Assembly: GCF_003955715.1 (NCBI RefSeq)
Contig: NZ_CP034463.1
Coordinates: 8,370,001 to 8,434,000 of the forward strand
Direction of reading: 5' to 3'
Length of the DNA stretch: 64,000 bases
Origin: Streptomyces aquilus
Lineage (GTDB): Bacteria; Actinomycetota; Actinomycetes; Streptomycetales; Streptomycetaceae
A program made the position numbers and the translations under genes. A model generated the notes under the pieces. That model was not told the origin of the DNA, did not search any database, and saw only the letters and a program-made list of their open reading frames with translations. Below, one piece after another: positions 25,420 through 33,420 of the stretch; the first letter of the stretch is position 1, and every line of letters begins with the position of its first letter.

Positions 25420-26550
25420 ATGGACCTTTACGAGCATCAGGCGCGGGGACTCTTCCAGGAGCACGGCATTCCGGTGCCGCGGGCGGAGGTCACCGACTCG
25501 CCGCAGGAGGCCCGCGAGATCGCCCGCAGGCTCGGTGGCCGCGTGGTCGTCAAGGCGCAGGTGAAGACGGGGGGCCGGGGCAAGGCGGGAGGCGTGCGGC
25601 TCGCCGCCGATCCGCCCGCGGCGGAGCTCACGGCCCGTCAGATCCTCGGCATGGACATCAAGGGACACACGGTCGGCAAGGTCATGCTGGCCCAACCCGT
25701 CGACATCGAGGCCGAGTTCTACGTCTCGTACGTCCTCGACCGCGCCGCAGGGCGATTCCTCGCCATCGCCTCCGCCGAGGGCGGCATGGACATCGAGGAG
25801 ATGGCGGCCAGCCGGCCGGAGGCGGTCGCGCGCCTCCACATCGACCCGGTCGAGGGCGTCACCTCCGCGAAGGCGGGAGAGATCGCCGACGCGGCCGGTC
25901 TGCCGGCCCAGACCGTCGACGTTCTCGTACGGCTGTGGCAGGTGCTGGTCCGCGAGGACGCCGTCCTCGTCGAGGTCAACCCCCTCGTGCGTACCCGGCA
26001 GGGGCGGATCCTCGCCCTCGACGGCAAGGTCACGCTCGACGACAACGCCCGCTTCCGTCAGGCACGTTGGGGCGACGAGAGTGTCGCGCACGACGATCCG
26101 CTGGAGGCTGCCGCCGCCGCGAAGGGCCTCAACTACGTCAAGCTGGACGGCGAGGTCGGCATCATCGGCAACGGCGCGGGCCTGGTCATGTCGACGCTCG
26201 ACGTCGTCGCCGGCTGCGGTGCCCGGCCCGCCAACTTCCTCGACATCGGAGGCGGCGCATCGGCCCGCATCATGGCCGACGGGCTGTCCGTCATCCTCTC
26301 CGACCCCGCCGTGAAGTCGGTGTTCGTCAACGTCTTCGGCGGGATCACCGCCTGCGACGCCGTCGCCGACGGCATCGTGCAGGCCCTGGACGCGGTCGAG
26401 TTGACCAAGCCGCTCGTGGTGCGCCTCGACGGCAACAACGCCGCCCGCGGCCGAGCGATCCTCGACGGCCGCGCCCACCCCCTCGTCCAGCAGGCCACCA
26501 CCATGGACGGTGCCGCCCGCCGCGCCGCCCAACTCGCCAACACCAGTTGA
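25420..26550 (+). CDS. sucC: succinate-CoA ligase beta subunit-like (ATP-grasp)
   Basis: This 376-residue protein starts [20 protein letters not shown], the classic SucC N-terminus. The ATP-grasp domain has [20 protein letters not shown] and VLVEVNPLV. The C-terminal CoA-ligase flavodoxin-like part has [18 protein letters not shown] and [23 protein letters not shown] lies about seven bases before the ATG. Its place between two frc genes suggests a dedicated paralogue of the citric-acid-cycle enzyme. It might link succinyl-CoA, or another acyl-CoA, to oxalate activation. It overlaps no neighbour and precedes the alpha subunit by 11 bases. Confidence 0.9.
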   Translation: MDLYEHQARGLFQEHGIPVPRAEVTDSPQEAREIARRLGGRVVVKAQVKTGGRGKAGGVRLAADPPAAELTARQILGMDIKGHTVGKVMLAQPVDIEAEFYVSYVLDRAAGRFLAIASAEGGMDIEEMAASRPEAVARLHIDPVEGVTSAKAGEIADAAGLPAQTVDVLVRLWQVLVREDAVLVEVNPLVRTRQGRILALDGKVTLDDNARFRQARWGDESVAHDDPLEAAAAAKGLNYVKLDGEVGIIGNGAGLVMSTLDVVAGCGARPANFLDIGGGASARIMADGLSVILSDPAVKSVFVNVFGGITACDAVADGIVQALDAVELTKPLVVRLDGNNAARGRAILDGRAHPLVQQATTMDGAARRAAQLANTS

Positions 26551-26561
26551 AGGAGCGGGAC

Positions 26562-27446
26562 ATGGCCGTCTTTCTCACCAAGGAGTCCAAGGTCCTCGTC
26601 CAGGGCATGACGGGCGGCGAGGGCATGAAACACACCCGGCGCATGCTCGCCGCCGGCACGAACATCGTCGGCGGCGTCAACCCGCGCAAGGCCGGGCAGA
26701 GCGTCGACTTCGACGAGCGGGCCGTCCCGGTCTTCGGGTCGGTCGCCGAGGGCATGCGGGCGACCGGGGCCGACGTCACCGTCGTCTTCGTGCCGCCCGC
26801 CTTCGCCAAGTCGGCCGTCGTCGAGGCCGCCGACGCCGGCATCGGGCTGGCCGTCGTCATCACCGAGGGCATCCCCGTCCACGACTCCGTCGCCTTCACC
26901 TCGTACGCGAAGGAGAAGGGCACCCGGATCATCGGTCCCAACTGTCCTGGCCTGATCACTCCGGGCCAGTCCAACGCGGGCATCATCCCCGCGGACATCA
27001 CCAGGTCCGGCCGTGTCGGCCTGGTGTCCAAGTCGGGCACGCTCACCTACCAACTCATGTACGAGCTGCGCGACATCGGCTTCTCGACCTGTGTCGGCAT
27101 CGGCGGCGACCCCGTCGTCGGCACCACCCACATCGACTGCCTGGCCGCCTTCCAGGACGACCCCGACACCGAACTCGTCGTTCTCATCGGGGAGATCGGC
27201 GGAGACGCCGAGGAACGGGCCGCCGCCTACATCCGCGACCACGTCACCAAGCCGGTCGTCGGCTACATCGCCGGCTTCACCGCGCCCGAAGGCAAGACCA
27301 TGGGCCACGCGGGCGCCATCGTGTCCGGGTCCTCCGGCACCGCGCAGGCGAAGAAGGAGGCCCTGGAGGCGGTCGGTGTCAAGGTCGGAAACACCCCGAC
27401 CGAGACGGCCCGCCTTGTGCTCGCCCGGCTGGAAACGGGCGCCTGA
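26562..27446 (+). CDS. sucD: succinate-CoA ligase alpha subunit-like
   Basis: This 294-residue protein has the CoA-binding Rossmann part ([26 protein letters not shown]) and the ligase part. The phosphohistidine motif [12 protein letters not shown] carries the catalytic histidine, and [13 protein letters not shown] is conserved. AAGGAG overlaps the sucC stop region, so the two subunits are coupled. With sucC it should form an alpha-beta acyl-CoA synthetase making or using succinyl-CoA. A 204-base gap containing a consensus TTGACA hexamer (27482-27487) precedes the next gene. Confidence 0.9.
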   Translation: MAVFLTKESKVLVQGMTGGEGMKHTRRMLAAGTNIVGGVNPRKAGQSVDFDERAVPVFGSVAEGMRATGADVTVVFVPPAFAKSAVVEAADAGIGLAVVITEGIPVHDSVAFTSYAKEKGTRIIGPNCPGLITPGQSNAGIIPADITRSGRVGLVSKSGTLTYQLMYELRDIGFSTCVGIGGDPVVGTTHIDCLAAFQDDPDTELVVLIGEIGGDAEERAAAYIRDHVTKPVVGYIAGFTAPEGKTMGHAGAIVSGSSGTAQAKKEALEAVGVKVGNTPTETARLVLARLETGA

Positions 27447-27650
27447 CACCACCCACGCTGGAACCTGGCACCACTCGGTGGTTGACACGGAGACCCTGCC
27501 GGGAACAACGGAGTAACCGCGGGGCGCACATCCGGCGCCACCGCATTCTCCCCGCATGAGCGGCTGTCGGCCGCGTGGACATGTGTTCCCACGCGATCCG
27601 GCAGACATCACCCCCCGCCCCCGACTGTGCACCGAGAGCGGAGACACCGC

Positions 27651-29207
27651 ATGACATCCACCCTCAACGCCACACCCCTCGTGGTGAAGTCCGGCACGAA
27701 CTGGGCCGACGCCTGGCAGCGCTGCCTCGCCGTCGCCCCCGAGGCGTTCCGCGACGACCGCGTCCTCAACCTCTGGAACGCCGCCTGGCAGGCGGACGGC
27801 CGGGCCCTGCCCGCCACCAGCCCCGTCGACGGCAGCCCCATCGCCGGCCCGCCCCGCCTCGACCGTGACGCCGCCCACCGGGCCGTCCGCGCCTCCCTCG
27901 ACCAGCACCGCGCCTGGCGGCACGTCTCGCTCGCCGAGCGCCGCGCCCGTGTCGCGGCCACCCTCGACGCCCTCACCCAGCACCGCGAGCTGCTCGCGCT
28001 CCTCCTCGTCTGGGAGATCGGCAAGCCGTGGCGGCTCGCCCAGGCCGACGTCGACCGGGCCATCGACGGAGTGCGCTGGTACGTCGACGGCATCGAACCG
28101 ATGGTCGCGGGCCGCGCACCCCTCGACGGCCCGGTGTCCAACATCGCGAGCTGGAACTACCCGATGAGCGTGCTCGTTCACGCATTGCTGGTCCAAGCAC
28201 TGGCGGGCAACGCGGTCATCGCCAAGACCCCGACCGACGGCGGCGTCGCCTGTCTCACCCTGGCCTGCGCCCTCGCCGCCCGTGAGGGCATCCCCGTGAC
28301 CCTCGTCAGCGGCAGCGGCGGCGAGCTGTCGGAGGCACTGGTCAAGGCGCCCGAGATCGGCTGCGTCTCCTTCGTCGGCGGCCGGGACACCGGCGCCGCC
28401 GTCGCCACGGCCGTCGCCGACCTCGGCAAGCGGCACATCCTCGAACAGGAAGGACTCAACACCTGGGGCATCTGGAACTACTCGGACTGGGACACGCTGA
28501 CAGCCGTCATCCCCAAGCTCTTCGACTACGGCAAGCAGCGCTGCACGGCGTACCCACGCTTCGTCGTCCAGCGCGAGCTGTTCGACGCGTTCCTCGCGGC
28601 GTACCTCCCGGCCGTGCGCTCGCTCAGCGTCGGGCACCCGCTGGCGGTCACCCACGCCGACGACCCCTACCCGGCCCTGGACTTCGGCCCGGTCATCAAC
28701 GCGGCCAAGGCCAAGGAGCTGCACGACCAGATCGCCGAGGCCATCAGCCGCGGCGCCGTCCCGCTGCACCGCGGCTCGCCTGCCGACGCCCGCTTCCTGC
28801 CCGGCCAGGACACCTCGGCGTACGTCCAGCCCGTCACCCTCCTCAACCCGCCCCCGTCCTCCCCGCTGCACCACGCGGAACCCTTCGGCCCGGTCGACAC
28901 CATCGTCCTGGTCGACACGGAGGCCGAGCTGCTGGCCGCCATGAACGCCTCCAACGGCGCCCTGGTCGCCACCCTGTCCACGGACGACCAGTCGACCTTC
29001 GACCGGCTCGCACCCCAGATCCGCGCCTTCAAGATCGGGCACGGCAAGCCGCGCTCCCGCGGTGACCGCGACGAGCTGTTCGGCGGCTTCGGCGCGTCCT
29101 GGCGCGGCGCGTTCGTCGGCGGTGAGCTGCTGGTGCGCGCGGTGACCCAGGGCCCGGCGGACGAGCGCCTGCCCGGCAACTTCCCGGAGTACCAGCTGAT
29201 GCCGTAA
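27651..29207 (+). CDS. aldehyde dehydrogenase-family protein
   Basis: This 518-residue protein starts at ATG 27651, seven bases after GGAG. The ALDH fold is shown by PVSNIASWNYPMSVLVHALL, GNAVIAKTPTDGG and FVGGRDTGAAVATAVADLG. A probable catalytic cysteine lies in YGKQRCTAYPRF, and a glutamate lies in ILEQEGLNTWG in place of the usual ELGGKN. These departures point to a specialised subfamily. Because it sits in an oxalate island beside CoA genes, an acylating reaction such as oxalyl-CoA/glyoxylate interconversion is possible but unproven. A terminator follows. Confidence 0.8.
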   Translation: MTSTLNATPLVVKSGTNWADAWQRCLAVAPEAFRDDRVLNLWNAAWQADGRALPATSPVDGSPIAGPPRLDRDAAHRAVRASLDQHRAWRHVSLAERRARVAATLDALTQHRELLALLLVWEIGKPWRLAQADVDRAIDGVRWYVDGIEPMVAGRAPLDGPVSNIASWNYPMSVLVHALLVQALAGNAVIAKTPTDGGVACLTLACALAAREGIPVTLVSGSGGELSEALVKAPEIGCVSFVGGRDTGAAVATAVADLGKRHILEQEGLNTWGIWNYSDWDTLTAVIPKLFDYGKQRCTAYPRFVVQRELFDAFLAAYLPAVRSLSVGHPLAVTHADDPYPALDFGPVINAAKAKELHDQIAEAISRGAVPLHRGSPADARFLPGQDTSAYVQPVTLLNPPPSSPLHHAEPFGPVDTIVLVDTEAELLAAMNASNGALVATLSTDDQSTFDRLAPQIRAFKIGHGKPRSRGDRDELFGGFGASWRGAFVGGELLVRAVTQGPADERLPGNFPEYQLMP

Positions 29208-29216
29208 GGCCGACGC

Positions 29217-29250
29217 GGCGGGCGGCGCCCTGACACGGGCGCCGCCCGCC
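29217..29250. terminator. strong hairpin terminator
   Basis: A perfect 14-bp GC stem (29217-29230 with 29237-29250) with a 6-base loop follows the aldehyde dehydrogenase stop. It isolates sucCD-ALDH from frc2. Confidence 0.85.
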
Positions 29251-29274
29251 AACGGCGAACACAACACTCTGCCG

Positions 29275-29292
29275 GTATGCACTATGCAAAAC
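29275..29292. promoter_or_regulatory. weak operator-like motif before frc2
   Basis: GTATGCACTATGCA contains TATGCA twice and a TGCA-N3-TGCA dyad. It resembles the GCATAC half-site of the other island operators but does not fit the 12-bp consensus. It lies about 15 bases before the frc2 start. Confidence 0.3.
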
Positions 29293-29305
29293 GAAGAGGG
29301 ATGGG

Positions 29306-30544
29306 GTGGCGAGCATGACGATGGCTCTTGAGGGTGTGCGTGTCCTGGACATGACGCATGTGCAGTCGGGTCCGTCGGCGACGCAGTTGCTGGCGTGGCT
29401 GGGAGCGGATGTGGTGAAGGTGGAGGCGCCGGGCGGGGACGTCACCCGGGGCCAGTTGCGGGATCTGCCGGATGTGGACTCGCTGTATTTCACGATGCTC
29501 AACTGCAACAAGCGCAGCATCACGTTGAACACGAAGACCGAGCGGGGCAAGGAGATCCTGACCGAGCTGATCCGGGGTTCGGATGTGCTGGTGGAGAACT
29601 TCGGTCCGGGGGCGGTGGACCGGATGGGGTTCACGTGGGAGCGGATCAGGGAGATCAATCCGCGGGTCGTGTATGCGTCGATCAAGGGCTTCGGGGAGGG
29701 GCCATACACCGGGTTCAAGGCGTATGAGGTGGTGGCGCAGGCGATGGGTGGGTCGATGGCGACCACGGGGGATGCGGACGGTCCGCCGATGGCGACGGGT
29801 GCGCAGATCGGTGATTCCGGCACCGGCATCCATGCGGTCGCCGGGATTCTGGCGGCGTTGTTGCAGCGGGAGCGCAGCGGGCGGGGTCAGCGGGTGAACG
29901 TGGCGATGCAGCATGCGGTGCTGAACCTGTGCCGGGTCAAGCTGCGTGACCAGCAGCGTCTGGCGCACGGCCCGCTGCCCGAATACCCCAATGACGACTT
30001 CGGTGACGAGGTGCCGCGCTCCGGCAATGCCTCCGGTGGTGGGCAGCCGGGGTGGGCGGTGCGGTGTGCGCCGGGCGGCCCGAACGACTATGTGTATGTG
30101 ATCGTCCAGCCGGTGGGCTGGCGGCCGATCGCGGAGCTGATCGGGCGGCCGGAGCTGGTCGAGGATCCGGAGTGGGCGACGCCGCAGGCGCGGTTGCCGA
30201 AGCTGGCGAAGATGTTCCAGCTGATCGAGGAGTGGACCAGCACCCTGCCCAAGTGGCAGGTGCTGGAGGAGCTCAACGCGCACAACATTCCGTGCGGGCC
30301 GATCCTGTCCACCCGGGAGATCATCGAGGACGCCTCACTCGCCGCGAACGACATGATCGTCACTGTCGAGCATCCCGAACGGGGCACCTACACCACCGTG
30401 GGCAACCCCCTCAAACTCTCCGACTCACCCACCCGCATCACCCCCTCCCCCCTCCTCGGCCAACACAACGAAGAGATCTACGTCCGTGAACTCGGGCTGA
30501 CCCTGGACGAGTTGCCGCTGCTCAAGTCGCAGGGAGTGATCTGA
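29306..30544 (+). CDS. frc: formyl-CoA:oxalate CoA-transferase-like protein, copy 2 (frc2)
   Basis: This 412-residue class III CoA-transferase begins at GTG 29306 (ATG 29315 and 29321 are alternatives) after AGAGGG. Catalytic Asp170 lies in IGDSGTGIH, and the SGGGQP loop is as in copy 1. From ATG 29321 to the codon for NEEIY it is identical to copy 1 at DNA level. The C-terminus then diverges ([20 protein letters not shown]). Identity despite different tails points to recent duplication or ongoing gene conversion. It is coupled to the carbonic anhydrase gene by a one-base overlap (TGATG). Confidence 0.88.
   Translation: MASMTMALEGVRVLDMTHVQSGPSATQLLAWLGADVVKVEAPGGDVTRGQLRDLPDVDSLYFTMLNCNKRSITLNTKTERGKEILTELIRGSDVLVENFGPGAVDRMGFTWERIREINPRVVYASIKGFGEGPYTGFKAYEVVAQAMGGSMATTGDADGPPMATGAQIGDSGTGIHAVAGILAALLQRERSGRGQRVNVAMQHAVLNLCRVKLRDQQRLAHGPLPEYPNDDFGDEVPRSGNASGGGQPGWAVRCAPGGPNDYVYVIVQPVGWRPIAELIGRPELVEDPEWATPQARLPKLAKMFQLIEEWTSTLPKWQVLEELNAHNIPCGPILSTREIIEDASLAANDMIVTVEHPERGTYTTVGNPLKLSDSPTRITPSPLLGQHNEEIYVRELGLTLDELPLLKSQGVI
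29319..30481 (+). repeat. 1,163-bp perfect inverted repeat, right copy
   Basis: This is the partner of 24133-25295. The boundaries fall at the start codon region and at the tyrosine codon of NEEIY in both copies. Flanking bases differ immediately outside. No transposase, terminal repeat or target duplication is visible at the edges. Confidence 0.92.
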
Positions 30545-31032
30545 TGTCGGTCACCGACCAGCTCGTGAAGTCGAACAAGGACTACGCCGCCGCGTTCACC
30601 GACCCCGGCATGGACGCCCGCCCTGTTCTGCACGTCGCCATCGTGGCCTGCATGGACGCCCGCCTCGACCTGCACGCGGCGCTCGGCCTGGAGCTCGGCG
30701 ACTGTCACACCATCCGCAACGCGGGCGGCGTGGTCACCGACGACGTGATCCGGTCCCTGACCATCAGCCAGCACAAGCTGGGCACCCGCAGCATCGTGCT
30801 GATCCACCACACCGGCTGCGGTCTGGAGGCGATCACCGAGGACTTCCGCACCGAGCTGGAGATGGCGGTCGGCCAGCGCCCGGCCTGGGCCGTGGAGGCC
30901 TTCCGGGACGTCGACCAGGACGTGCGCCAGTCCATGCAGCGGGTGCGCACCAACCCGTTCCTGCTGCACACCGACGACGTGCGCGGCTTCGTCTTCGACG
31001 TGAAGACCGGCCTGGTACGGGAGATCCGCTGA
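30544..31032 (+). CDS. beta-class carbonic anhydrase
   Basis: This 162-residue protein has the zinc ligands of beta-carbonic anhydrases: Cys36 in ACMDARLD (with the Asp/Arg dyad) and His89/Cys92 in HHTGCG. The core IRNAGGVVTDDVIRSL is also conserved. It interconverts CO2 and bicarbonate. Coupled to frc2, it would trap or hydrate CO2 released by oxalyl-CoA decarboxylase and formate dehydrogenase, and may help balance the alkalinity of oxalate use. The length is normal for the short actinobacterial type. Confidence 0.92.
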   Translation: MSVTDQLVKSNKDYAAAFTDPGMDARPVLHVAIVACMDARLDLHAALGLELGDCHTIRNAGGVVTDDVIRSLTISQHKLGTRSIVLIHHTGCGLEAITEDFRTELEMAVGQRPAWAVEAFRDVDQDVRQSMQRVRTNPFLLHTDDVRGFVFDVKTGLVREIR

Positions 31033-31127
31033 CCTCGCATCAGCTCCTCGGCCAGGTCGGCGTCGCCGGCGGCGATTGCCTCCACGATCGGAAATTCCCC
31101 GTCCCGACCTCTGGCGTCGGAGTACGG

Positions 31128-31148
31128 ATACAGAATACTGTATGCAGT
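31128..31148. promoter_or_regulatory. candidate GntR operator before the ACAD-like gene
   Basis: ACTGTATGCAGT at 31137-31148 is an exact match to ACTG-YATR-CAGT. It overlaps an ATACAG-AATA-CTGTAT dyad at 31128-31143. It lies 57 bases before the GTG start of the acyl-CoA dehydrogenase-like gene. Confidence 0.65.
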
Positions 31149-31204
31149 CATCGCTCGACAGTAGTCCACAGTGGCCCAACGGCCACTTCCGAGGGGGTCG
31201 CCCC

Positions 31205-31987
31205 GTGTCGTACCGCACCGCTCTCTCAGAAATCCTGACCAGTGTCGTCGCCCCCGCCGCCGAACTGACCGGTGTGCGGGGCCGGTTCCCCCGCGGTGCG
31301 GTGACGGCCCTCGGGCGCGCCGGGCTGCTGGGGCTCACCGTCTCCACCGCGTACGGCGGTGGGGGACAGGGGTTGCCGGAGGCCGCGGACGTGGTGGCCC
31401 GTACCGCACGCGTCTGCCCGGCCACGGGGGCCGTCCTCCAGTCGCACTACGCGGCGGTCGCCGTCATCGAGGCGTACGGCGGCTCCTGGGTGCGCACGGA
31501 GATCGCGGCGGGCCGTCATCTGAGCAGCCTCGCCCTCGCGGAGACGGAGGCGCTCGGGGAGGACGGCCTCCTCGCGCCGCACTCCCGTGCCGTCCGCTCC
31601 GGTGACGTCGTCGCGCTGCGGGCCCGTAAGCAGCGGGTGGTGGCGGCAGGGGAGGCCGACAGTTATGTGTGGTCCTCCCGCCCGCTCGCCGCGCTCGACG
31701 GGCTCACGCTGTGGGGGGTTCCGGCGCACGCCCCGGACCTGTTCGTGCCGGCCCGGCCGGGAGGTGCGGGTCCGTGCGGGAGCGGGACGTCCACGGTGTT
31801 CGCCGACCCGGTCCTCGTCCCCGCCGACGCGATGCTCGGCGCGGACGGTGCCGGGCTCGACATCCTGCGGCGTACGGTCCTGCCGTGGCTGCGCGAGCTA
31901 CGGGCCGCCGTGAGCGCCGGAGTTCAGGCTCCGCAGGCCGTCGGTGTCACCACCTCCCGACCGGCCGCGTCCTTGGCGCCGTCCTGA
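31205..31987 (+). CDS. short acyl-CoA dehydrogenase-like protein lacking the C-terminal domain
   Basis: This 260-residue protein starts at GTG 31205, seven bases after GAGGGGG. It has the ACAD N-terminal helical domain (FPRGAVTALGRAGLLGLTVS, STAYGGGGQGLPEA) and a middle beta domain (LSSLALAETEALGEDG, TVFADPVLVPADAMLG). It stops where the C-terminal four-helix domain with the catalytic Glu and FAD contacts should begin; full enzymes have about 380 residues. The reading frame is clean, so it is either a decayed enzyme or a shortened derivative. An operator-like dyad upstream suggests it is still regulated with the island. Confidence 0.75.
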   Translation: MSYRTALSEILTSVVAPAAELTGVRGRFPRGAVTALGRAGLLGLTVSTAYGGGGQGLPEAADVVARTARVCPATGAVLQSHYAAVAVIEAYGGSWVRTEIAAGRHLSSLALAETEALGEDGLLAPHSRAVRSGDVVALRARKQRVVAAGEADSYVWSSRPLAALDGLTLWGVPAHAPDLFVPARPGGAGPCGSGTSTVFADPVLVPADAMLGADGAGLDILRRTVLPWLRELRAAVSAGVQAPQAVGVTTSRPAASLAPS

Positions 31988-32014
31988 ACTCCTCGGGGGA
32001 GGAGGCGAGTTGTG

Positions 32015-32704
32015 TCAGTCCCGACCGGCCTTGGCGGCGAACTGCCTGCGGTAGAAGTCGGCCGTGCGCTCGGCGTGCCTGCGCATCACCTCGCCCGCCC
32101 GGTCCGCGTCTCCCTTGGCGACGGCCTTGATGAGCTGTGCGTGCTCGTTCCAGGCCTCCTTGCCGCGGGGCTTGGCGATGGGGGTGTAGTACCAGCGCAC
32201 CTTCTGGCCCACCTGCCCGAGCATCTCCGCCAGTACGTCGTTGGCGGCGACGGAGGTGAGGAAGGAGTGCAGGGCCGTGTTGGCGGCGACCAGCCGCTCG
32301 ACGTCACCCTCGGCGAGCGCGTCGACGCCGTCCTGGTGGAGCTCCCAGAGGCGCTCGACGTCCTCGGGCTTGGCGTTCTGCGCGGCGAGTTGCGCCGAGT
32401 AGGTCTCCAGGACCGCGCGGACACCGAGGAGTTGGGCGGCCTCCTCCTCGGTGGGGGAGTGCACGAAGGCGCCCTGGGCGGGCCGCAGGTCGACCCAGCC
32501 GGCGGTCTGGAGCCGCTGGAGGGCCTCGCGGACCGGCTGGCGGCTGACCCCGAGGTGCTCGGCGAGTTCGGCCTCGACCAGATGCTGGCCGGGCTTGAGG
32601 GAGCCGTTGACGATCAGCTCGGTCAGGGCGTCGTACACGGCCTGGCGCAGGGGGGCCGGGCGGGTGACGCGCCGGGTCGCAGCGGCTGTGAGTGCCTCGC
32701 GCAT
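32015..32704 (-). CDS. GntR-family regulator, FadR/FCD type, copy 1
   Basis: This 229-residue protein has a GntR winged helix (about residues 18-80: LRQAVYDALTELIVNGSLKP, HLGVSRQPVREALQRLQTAG) and a helical FCD ligand domain. Metal-binding positions are probably within NTALHSFL and RRHAERTADFYRR. AGGA lies five bases before the ATG at 32704. It is divergent from the formate dehydrogenase operon, with two operator-like sites between. FCD regulators bind small carboxylates or acyl-CoAs, so oxalate, formate or a CoA ester is the likely signal. Confidence 0.9.
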   Translation of the reverse strand: MREALTAAATRRVTRPAPLRQAVYDALTELIVNGSLKPGQHLVEAELAEHLGVSRQPVREALQRLQTAGWVDLRPAQGAFVHSPTEEEAAQLLGVRAVLETYSAQLAAQNAKPEDVERLWELHQDGVDALAEGDVERLVAANTALHSFLTSVAANDVLAEMLGQVGQKVRWYYTPIAKPRGKEAWNEHAQLIKAVAKGDADRAGEVMRRHAERTADFYRRQFAAKAGRD

Positions 32705-32765
32705 GGTTGTCCTGTTCTGCCGCCGAGAGGATCGGCCGCCGGGGAGGGCCGACGGTGGCCTCAGA

Positions 32766-32781
32766 ATACAGGTTTTGGTAT
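32766..32781. promoter_or_regulatory. imperfect operator at the GntR promoter
   Basis: ATACAG-GTTT-TGGTAT is a 6-4-6 dyad with one mismatched base pair. The opposite strand reads GTTGCATACC, sharing GCATAC with the site near 25321. Its place upstream of the GntR gene suggests self-regulation. Confidence 0.45.
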
Positions 32782-32860
32782 GCAACATGGCGTGACCTGT
32801 GGATGGGGGACCCGCCCGGTCTCCGAGGGGCGGTGCTCTGCCGGCTCACTGCGACTGTCG

Positions 32861-32886
32861 TCTGTATACAGAAGCCTGTATGAGGT
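32861..32886. promoter_or_regulatory. candidate GntR operator before the formate dehydrogenase operon
   Basis: TCTGTATACAGA (32861-32872) is a perfect palindrome and matches the island consensus at 10 of 12 positions. ATACAG-AAGC-CTGTAT (32866-32881) gives the same 6-4-6 dyad as the site at 31128. It lies about 60-80 bases before fdsG. Confidence 0.6.
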
Positions 32887-32944
32887 ATTGTCTCAGTCTC
32901 CGCAGCCCTCGCCGGGGACCCGTGTCACGGAAGGCGAAGCGATC

Positions 32945-33418
32945 ATGACGACCAGCGGGAGTGACATGACGGTCGAGAGCGTGGTCCGGAGGGTGGTGGC
33001 CGACCACCGGGGACAGCGCGGTGCGCTGCTCCCCGTACTGCACGCCGTACAGGCCGAGTTGGGCCATGTGCCGCAGGAGGCGGTCCCGGTGCTGGCCGAC
33101 GAACTGAACCTCTCCCGGGCGGACGTCCACGGAGTGGTGACCTTCTACCACGACTTCCGCCGCGAACCGGCGGGCCGCACCGTGGTGCGCATCTGCCGCG
33201 CCGAGGCCTGCCAGGCCCTGGGCGCTGACCGCCTGGTGAGCTACACGCGCGAAGCCGGACTGCCTCTGGGGGAGACCGCGGCCGACGGCTCCGTCACCGT
33301 CGAACAGGTCTTCTGTCTGGGCAACTGTGCGCTGGGACCGTCCGTGGAGGCGAACGGACGGCTGTACGGACGAGTGGGGCCGACCCGCCTGGGCGCGATC
33401 CTCGACGGGACGGTGTGA
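32945..33418 (+). CDS. fdsG: NAD-dependent formate dehydrogenase gamma subunit (NuoE-like)
   Basis: This 157-residue thioredoxin-like [2Fe-2S] protein has four ligands at Cys84, Cys89, Cys124 and Cys128 (CRAEAC and CLGNC). The helical N-terminus (ALLPVLHAVQAELGHVPQEA) is typical of NuoE/FdsG. It carries electrons between the flavin subunit and the iron-sulfur chain of a soluble formate dehydrogenase. The stop overlaps the possible GTG start of fdsB. An operator-like palindrome lies upstream. Confidence 0.93.
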   Translation: MTTSGSDMTVESVVRRVVADHRGQRGALLPVLHAVQAELGHVPQEAVPVLADELNLSRADVHGVVTFYHDFRREPAGRTVVRICRAEACQALGADRLVSYTREAGLPLGETAADGSVTVEQVFCLGNCALGPSVEANGRLYGRVGPTRLGAILDGTV

Positions 33419-33420
33419 TC

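Noticed and set aside
24133..30481. Inverted repeats around 4 kb resembling a composite transposon.
   Set aside because: The repeats encode CoA-transferases, carry no transposase, and have no terminal repeats or target duplications at their edges.
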